Shown here piece by piece: positions 58,033-64,000 of a DNA stretch of 64,000 nucleotides (position 1 is its first letter; every line of letters begins with the position of its first letter). A program made the position numbers and the translations under genes. Origin of the DNA: Rhabditoides inermis (Eukaryota > Nematoda > Chromadorea > Rhabditida > Rhabditidae); assembly GCA_963966185.1 (NCBI GenBank), contig CAWZYM010000172.1, positions 1,422,001 to 1,486,000 on the forward strand, written 5' to 3'. Below the pieces are notes generated by a model. That model was given only the letters and a program-made list of their open reading frames with translations, did no database searches and had not been told where the DNA came from.

Positions 58033-60335
58033 AAGAGAGAGGGAGAGAGAGGGGGAAAAAGGGAGAGGGGAAGAGGAGAGGAGGGAGAGAGAGGGAAATA
58101 GGAAGAGAGGAAGAGAGGGGAAGAGAAGGGGAGAGGGAAAGAGGGGAAGGGAGAGAGAGAGGGGGAGAGAAGGAGAGAGGAAAAGAGAGAAAGAGAGAGG
58201 GAAAAAAGGAGGGAGGGAGAGGGAAATAGGAAGAGAGGAAGAGAGGGGAAGAGAGGGGCAGGGAGGGAGAGAGGGGCAGGGAGGGAGAGAGGGGGAGAGA
58301 GGGAGGAAGAGAGGGGAAGAAGGGAGAGGAGGAGAGGAGGGAGAGAGGAAGATAGGGGAAGAGGAGGGTACGGAGAGAAGGAGAGAGGGGGAGAGGGGGA
58401 CAAGAGAGGAGAAGAGAGGAAGGAGGGGAGGGAGAGAGGGAGAGAGGGAGAGAGGGAGAGAGGGAGAGAGGGAGAAATAGAGAGAGGGGGAGAGAGGAAG
58501 AACATAAAGATTGATTCCCTTTCATTTTCAATTTGAATCCTCTAATGATCCGTGCCTTTGCGTGTACTCTGAGTGTCACGTTTTGAGATTAGCATGTCTG
58601 GTATGAGTCGCTGTGTCCTCTCGCGTCATTTCTTCCAGTCAGTCTCAGCTGATGCCGGCACAGCGAGCGGATAGCCAACAGGGCCACGACACATTCGATC
58701 CATCCGCCAACAACTACTCGACATGAACACTCTCGGTCCGTTCCCTCTCTTCCCTCTCTCTAATCCATCTTTCATTTCAGTCACTCTCTCGGCTCTCTTT
58801 GCTGTTGCTTTCTCTTGCACAGCTCTCGTTCCTTTCAAGACCACTGCTCTCTCCATTATCACCGATGACGTCATCGCCGAGAATCTCACCACTTCCTATC
58901 CTCACATCAACTCCGTCACCAAGAGTCACAAGAGTGAGAATATCCTTCGCTTTATCGACTATCGATTGATTAAGGGCCGACCAAGTACTCGAGCTCTTCT
59001 TATCAATGCGCCGTCGCCTCTCATTGTCCCAGTGACAGAAAGTGAGGATATCGATTGATATCGATTGTTTATCGATTGATTGCAGTGTCTCGTGTGTCGT
59101 TCGTGAGTATGTCTGACCGTCTTTGTCCCGCCATCTTCGATTCCACTGTGAAGAATGCTGCTTTACCTGTTTCTACGGATAACGTCTCTCTTTCTCGTGA
59201 ACATGGCAGTGAGTACTGTAGATTACAGTACTCTTTACTACTACCGTATTCAGAGAGGGGCGAAGCGTCGTCTCATTGGCCGAGAGCAGCTGACGAAGCA
59301 GAGGAAGCGTTAAGCGTATGACGTCACTCGCCCATGAGATCGCCCGTCACATGTGGGTTACGGTAGATACAGTATCCTTTATAACTGCTGTTTCAGGAAC
59401 CGTTTGATCATTGTTTTTCTACTGGAGTTTGCCCTTGTCTATGGAGTGGGCTCTATTGTCGAAAAGATCTACCCGAATCTCACTGGCTCCGCCCACATAT
59501 GCCCCGCCCCTTTGGAGGATGTTAGTGTTCATCAAGTTCATCAAGTTCGGCTGTTTTAGGTTTCGAGTATGATCCCCATCTTCGGTGGAGCGAAGACTGG
59601 GAATCCGGAATTAATGGTATGTTTGAAGAGTGAAGTGAATGGAGGAGAGAGTGAGAGCTTTATCAATAATAGTCACATATCATATCATAGATGTCGTCGA
59701 TTGATCTGGAGAAAATTGAACACATTCTTCGCGATGTGTTCAAATCCCCGCATTGGCAACATTACAACAACAGAAAGCGAATGACTTGTATTTGCTTTTT
59801 GGGGGGATTCTTCTAACGTTAGTTTAGAGTGCATGTGAGGTGAAAATATCTTTATTTTCAGATTTTTTGGAAATAAGAAATCTAAGAAGGTCGTTATATT
59901 CGATAGCCAAATTCGCCCTGTAGAAGATTACTCGGTGAGAAGCCAATACTGAATACTAATGATATAAATCTTTAAGAAAAATATCTACTTGGATGAGTTT
60001 CAAATGAAATTGCAACACATACAAGAAAAGATTGTGTTTCATTTGGAAAACGAATTCGAACAACAGAATGATGGAGATAGCTGCGGTTGGAGGGTGGCCG
60101 CGGCTGCAGTACTTCTCGCCAGTAAGAAAGACCCCGTCAAGTAAGCTTACGTCATATTACGTAATATAAACATACTATTTTAGATACTCCTTCGATTCCA
60201 CCAAGGTTAGAGATGTTTTGAGAAAGATGATCGATAAGAACGGCGAAGGAGGGCTCAAGTACTGGACAAAGAAACTGCTCGGGTTAGACTGTTATCATTG
60301 TTTTGAAATTACACTTTGTTTTCAAGCGCCATGAC
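57662..60335 (+). repeat. Segmental duplication block A, copy 2
   Basis: The counterpart of 47055-49680. It starts with the same palindrome (57676-57702) and runs through a longer G/A tract and the protease exons. Its 3' end (from about 60335) matches the 3' end of A' rather than of A copy 1. Confidence 0.85.
57884..58503. repeat. G/A-only tract, ~620 bp
   Basis: A homopurine plus strand similar to but longer than 47282-47755. Long stretches of GGGAGAGA units make it a strong candidate for non-B DNA. Confidence 0.9.
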
Positions 60336-60340
60336 AACAC
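58640..60340 (+). pseudogene. C48/Ulp1-like cysteine protease gene, copy 2, catalytic His deleted
   Basis: The exons parallel those of copy 1. The upstream part reads through RALLINAPSPLIVPVTES where copy 1 is frameshifted, so copy 2 preserves that frame. However, a G insertion near 59260 breaks the KRRLIGREQ exon. In the protease exon (MSSIDLEKIEHILRDVF), 19 bp are missing near 59803-59808, deleting the Tyr-Gly-His-Trp codons and shifting the frame. The Asp exon and the QQNDGDSCGW Cys (60082-60084) remain. The downstream winged-helix-like exons are absent. It is probably a pseudogene. Confidence 0.7.
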
Positions 60341-60439
60341 GCAAGAACAAATCCGAACATGTTCCATTGCTAAACGTCACTGAAATATATGAAGAAATAA
60401 TGATCCATTGTGTCATGATAACAACTCATTTTTAATAAA

Positions 60440-63400
60440 CCTTTTAAACGAAACTGTGTCTAGTCCTGATTGCAAAGTGTGGAATTGTCGCATGATGCAT
60501 CGGCCGATCAGAAACAACCCGCCCACTGAACGCTGCTAATCTTGCAACAAACTCAGTCCAAGCCTCCCACTCGAACCACCGTCCACACAAGCGTCTTCTA
60601 TTTATTTTTTCCGTTTTCTATTGTTTTTTTGGTGTCGTGATGTCGTGGTGTCTGGTGTCCTTTCCTAATTACCGTTTTTTGACACTAACAAGTCGACGGT
60701 GTCGCCAACTCAAGGTCGTTTATTACCTAATCGGGCTCCTCTTCCTATTCCTATTTCTATGGCGTATACCCATTGAACCACCAGCCTTCTCACCTTATCA
60801 CGGAAGAAGACACGAACAGTCTCCAAAGAAGCGGGGAATATGTGGGCGGGGCCAGTGGGATTCGGGTAGATCTTGTCGACAATAGTAGTAGTATTACGCA
60901 ACCACTGTAGCAATACGCCTGTTTATCACAGTATATACAAAACTAAATGAATACTCAATATTTTATTACATTGAAGACATTGCTCGGTGAGTTGTAGTTG
61001 TAGAACATGTGTCCGCGTGGCTGGAGCAGCTGGCAGGTGGGAGGGCGCGTCATATCACCCACAGTACCTGTAACGAATAGGTTTCAAACCAGACAACTAC
61101 ATTAACAACAGTGATGTGAAGTACAACCCAAGTTATATATGTTGGTGAACAATCGAAAAATTTGAGAGCACGTTCAAATCAGAGACATACCTTGGTGTAA
61201 AGACGAGCAAGAGGAGGTAGTTCATGGTGGCAAGGCATCGGTGGCGCGGAGTTCGGCAAGGAAGATTCCTGCTAATAACTTTGCGGCGAAACTTGATGAC
61301 ACACATTTACGATTTTATGAAAAAAAAGACAACAACAATACAATTTGGGAACACACCTGAACTGGCAGCCGTCCGTCCGTGTGAGCGAGTCGGCGTCGTT
61401 CCGTTTGTGGAACAGCGACCGGCCGAGCAGAATAACTATGAATAAATAATTAATATGCTTATCAGTTAGCAAACATTTACAAACCAACGAAATGAACGAA
61501 ATCCGAGGCGCGACAGTCATTTCGAAAAGTGTTTTCAATGCGCGTTTGCGAAAACTTCAATGCAACTCACGCGAACATCGTATAAAACACTAATATGTGA
61601 TAAAGAACAGACAATGGAAACAAACATTTCTCATACATACAAACGAACAGACAGGGAAACAACAAAACAGCTAATCAGCATGAAAACAGCTGATTTTGCA
61701 CCGTCCATTCAGAATGAGTCACTATCGTATCCAACTTCGCGGTCGGAAACCAAAAGAATGGGTGGGGTAAGCCAATTGTGTCAGATATTGCACAAATTAG
61801 TTACACTAAACACTGCACAACGTAACACGAGTAGCATATAGGGACTTTTCAGACTATAGTCGTACACAATTTTTGGAAATTCAAACTATCACCAAGACGG
61901 TGTTCATAGCGAATTATGTTCAGATATCTGATAAGAGTGAGTATATGTAAGAAACTTATGGAAACAAATATGACATATGACATATGTCAAAACACGACCG
62001 TAATAGTCGTGGCGCTTTTGGAATCGCTAATTTCAACTTAGCGATTCCAAAATCGCCTAATCGCCGGGTGTGGCGATTTCTTGGCGATTCGCCGGCGATT
62101 AGTATGCCACCTCAATGGCGATTTTGAAGCGATTTAAGAATCGCTGGCGATTTCAGAAAAATCGATACGTATGCTTCACTAAAGCGATTCGCTGACGATT
62201 CGGCGATTGCGATAAGTCTGCCGAGGCCCAAACGACCCGCGCATCCAGGGAGTAGCCGGGGAGAGACGATCGATCGAGTCCTGAACAAGAGTGTGTGAGT
62301 GCAATCAGACAATCAGTATCGCTCTCATTCCATGGCGACCTCTCCTCTCTTGACTCCGCCCCCCGTCGGCTCCCGACGCAGTCGCCTCCCTGGCCAGGCA
62401 GCCCAGTCCAAGATTCCATGTGCTCGCCCATCAGTCGACCGACTGCCACGTCGTCTCCTCGCTGCAACATAGTAAGCATTCTCTTTCGAAAAGTACGTAA
62501 GTAAAAAGAAGAGGTTTGTCTGGATCTGATTCAACAAAAGCACATGCATGAAATCTTTTTGCAGCTGACTAAAATATCAAAACAAACCTGCTCTTTCGAA
62601 TCACTCTGAAAATGTGTTTTTAAACTTTAAAAAATATATAATGTAATTATCATAATGCATACTATTTATGGTCTATTTTTATATATTCGAAAGAGCAGGT
62701 TTGTTTTGATATTTTAGTCAGCTGCAAAAAGATTTCATGCATGTGCTTTTGTTGAATCAGATCCAGAATTTTTTTTTCACATTGATGAATTACGAAAATA
62801 AAACATTCATATTACAAACTCACTAGTCAGAATGTCATGATTGAAAATACAAATAACTTATACAACACTACTACATCTACATAGTAATATTCACTAAAAA
62901 TATAAAAGAGTTGTTATTATAAAATTATAAAATAGTTTCTGTGATTCCCGCTTTTTTGAAACTGATAGATCATGTGTTGCCGAACAATGTTGTGTCATAT
63001 ACGAATGTATCTAAATTAGAAACCTTCGAAATAGCTTGGTCGAATCGCTCACGCGTCTGCCGGTTGCTCATTGACGCGCGCTACACACGTTACAAATTTC
63101 TATTTTCTTCCCTTCATCTTCTAAGCAGTTCCATTATCTAGCAAGTTACTAGCTAGTCGAAATGAAATTCCACTACGAGTAAACTAGCGACTAGCCATTC
63201 TTCACTAGTTATCATGTAATATCGCGAGTGCATGTACCGTTAAAGTTTGTTTACCAGCAGTTTCAAGTTATACAACCGTTGACCTAGCCAATAAGAGGAC
63301 TGACCTAAGGCTCTCGAGTACAAATCGCTAGCTGCTTACAAGGGGTCCATCAATTGATGCAATGAATTTGGATCAGATGACGTCACAGACTTCTGACTAG

Positions 63401-64000
63401 AGGCTCACGAAAGTTGTGAGGGTGGTCGTCACTCCACCGTGACTAGCGGTACATCATTGGCCGCCGAGATGATTGAACTCGGGACCTTCCGCATGATAGC
63501 TGCGCGCACATCCACTGCGCTAGCCACCCCATATTCTCAAAGAAGTTTCATCATGATGTGGAATAGCTTAAGTGGTAGGGTGAGGGCGTACTGGTGGTAG
63601 GGTGAGGGCGTAGTGGTAGGGTGAGGGCGTACTAACCAGGCGCGTTCGATCTTCATATCTGCCAGTTTGTTTTGCAAATGTTTTGCGATGTTTGCAAAAT
63701 TCGAATGTTGCTTTTGGAATCATTTATGTATGCACACACGTATCATATAAAACAGACTTCATTAGATTCTGAGCCACTGAAACCTCGGTCATGAATTGTA
63801 ATTGCAGAACCGAGTGCGTTAAACTGATCTTCCTTATTATATTATGTTAATGGTAGTATTACTGTTAGAATTGAGAAGTTGTGGCACAGAGATCAAAGCA
63901 GCCTCACCCGCACTGCTCTGCTCCTCCGCTATTCGCACGTTCTTTAACTGCCGAGCTCTCTCACTCGCCCTCTTCTCACCGATCGATCCATTTGATTTCA
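60440..64000 (+). repeat. Segmental duplication block B, copy 2 (cut by window end)
   Basis: Contains the same features as 52490-56080 in the same order: the inverted segment (60680-60882), the possible small peptide gene (minus, about 60920-61535), the GCGATT array (62002-62209), the foldback element (62519-62767), the SINE-like segment (63473-63536) and the GGTAGGGTGAGGG repeat. No independent gene is supported here. Confidence 0.9.

Noticed and set aside
1..64000. CRISPR array or bacterial operon
   Set aside because: GTAAACA subrepeats in 3730-5040 are irregular with short AT spacers and the genome is intron-rich eukaryotic; no cas-like or operon organisation exists.

Overview
This window is eukaryotic and almost certainly from a nematode. 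Coding sequence is split into many short exons (often 25-45 codons) by 40-60 nt introns with GT donors and TTTCAG-type acceptors. Two start codons sit directly behind a TTTCAG or TTGCAG acceptor, as expected for spliced-leader trans-splicing. The astacin protease carries a nematode-type EGF+CUB tail. Very high intron density and abundant GA/CT microsatellites suggest a rhabditid or diplogastrid-like species, but I cannot name it. Long open frames are therefore rare, and most genes below were assembled by eye from exon pieces, so exon ends are estimates.

Layout. (1) 1-7919 is a head-to-tail array of Helitron-like elements. Each unit starts with TC and ends in a GC-rich hairpin, usually closed by CTAG. 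Two ~955 bp units are packed with GTAAACA motifs; two ~2.05 kb units carry internal repeats and SINE-like inserts. (2) 8319-10495 is a secreted astacin metalloprotease with a zinc site, EGF and CUB, but with stops and frameshifts, so probably a pseudogene. (3) 11109-11497 is a TA-flanked MITE, followed by a tRNA-Ser(UGA)-like gene. (4) 12780-20622 holds unrecognised genes: a multi-pass membrane protein (+), the 3' part of a small gene (+), a multi-pass membrane gene (-), and the 3' part of a membrane protein with a PPSY motif (+).

(5) 20747-36701 (-) is the dominant gene: a type II membrane protein with an SEA-like domain followed by about eight VWA-like modules joined by Pro/Thr linkers. Only one module keeps a textbook DxSxS metal-binding motif. 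A tRNA-Ser copy and GA tracts lie inside its introns. (6) 39771-42839 (+) encodes a 328-residue secreted Gly/Pro-rich protein with a repeated hydrophobic heptad-like motif and a C-terminal GKRK. A good tRNA-Ser(UGA) lies in one of its introns on the minus strand. (7) 42840-47055 is repeat-rich, with a foldback element, minisatellites and GC hairpins.

(8) 47055-64000 is a recent large tandem duplication. Each copy holds a gene for a C48/Ulp1-like cysteine protease, a several-hundred-bp G/A-only tract, and a near-identical downstream block. Copy 1 additionally carries a downstream segment with a winged-helix-like (RQC-like) region and a third, partial protease copy. Of the three protease domains only one keeps His, Asp, Gln and Cys together; the others have deletions that remove exactly the His or the Cys.
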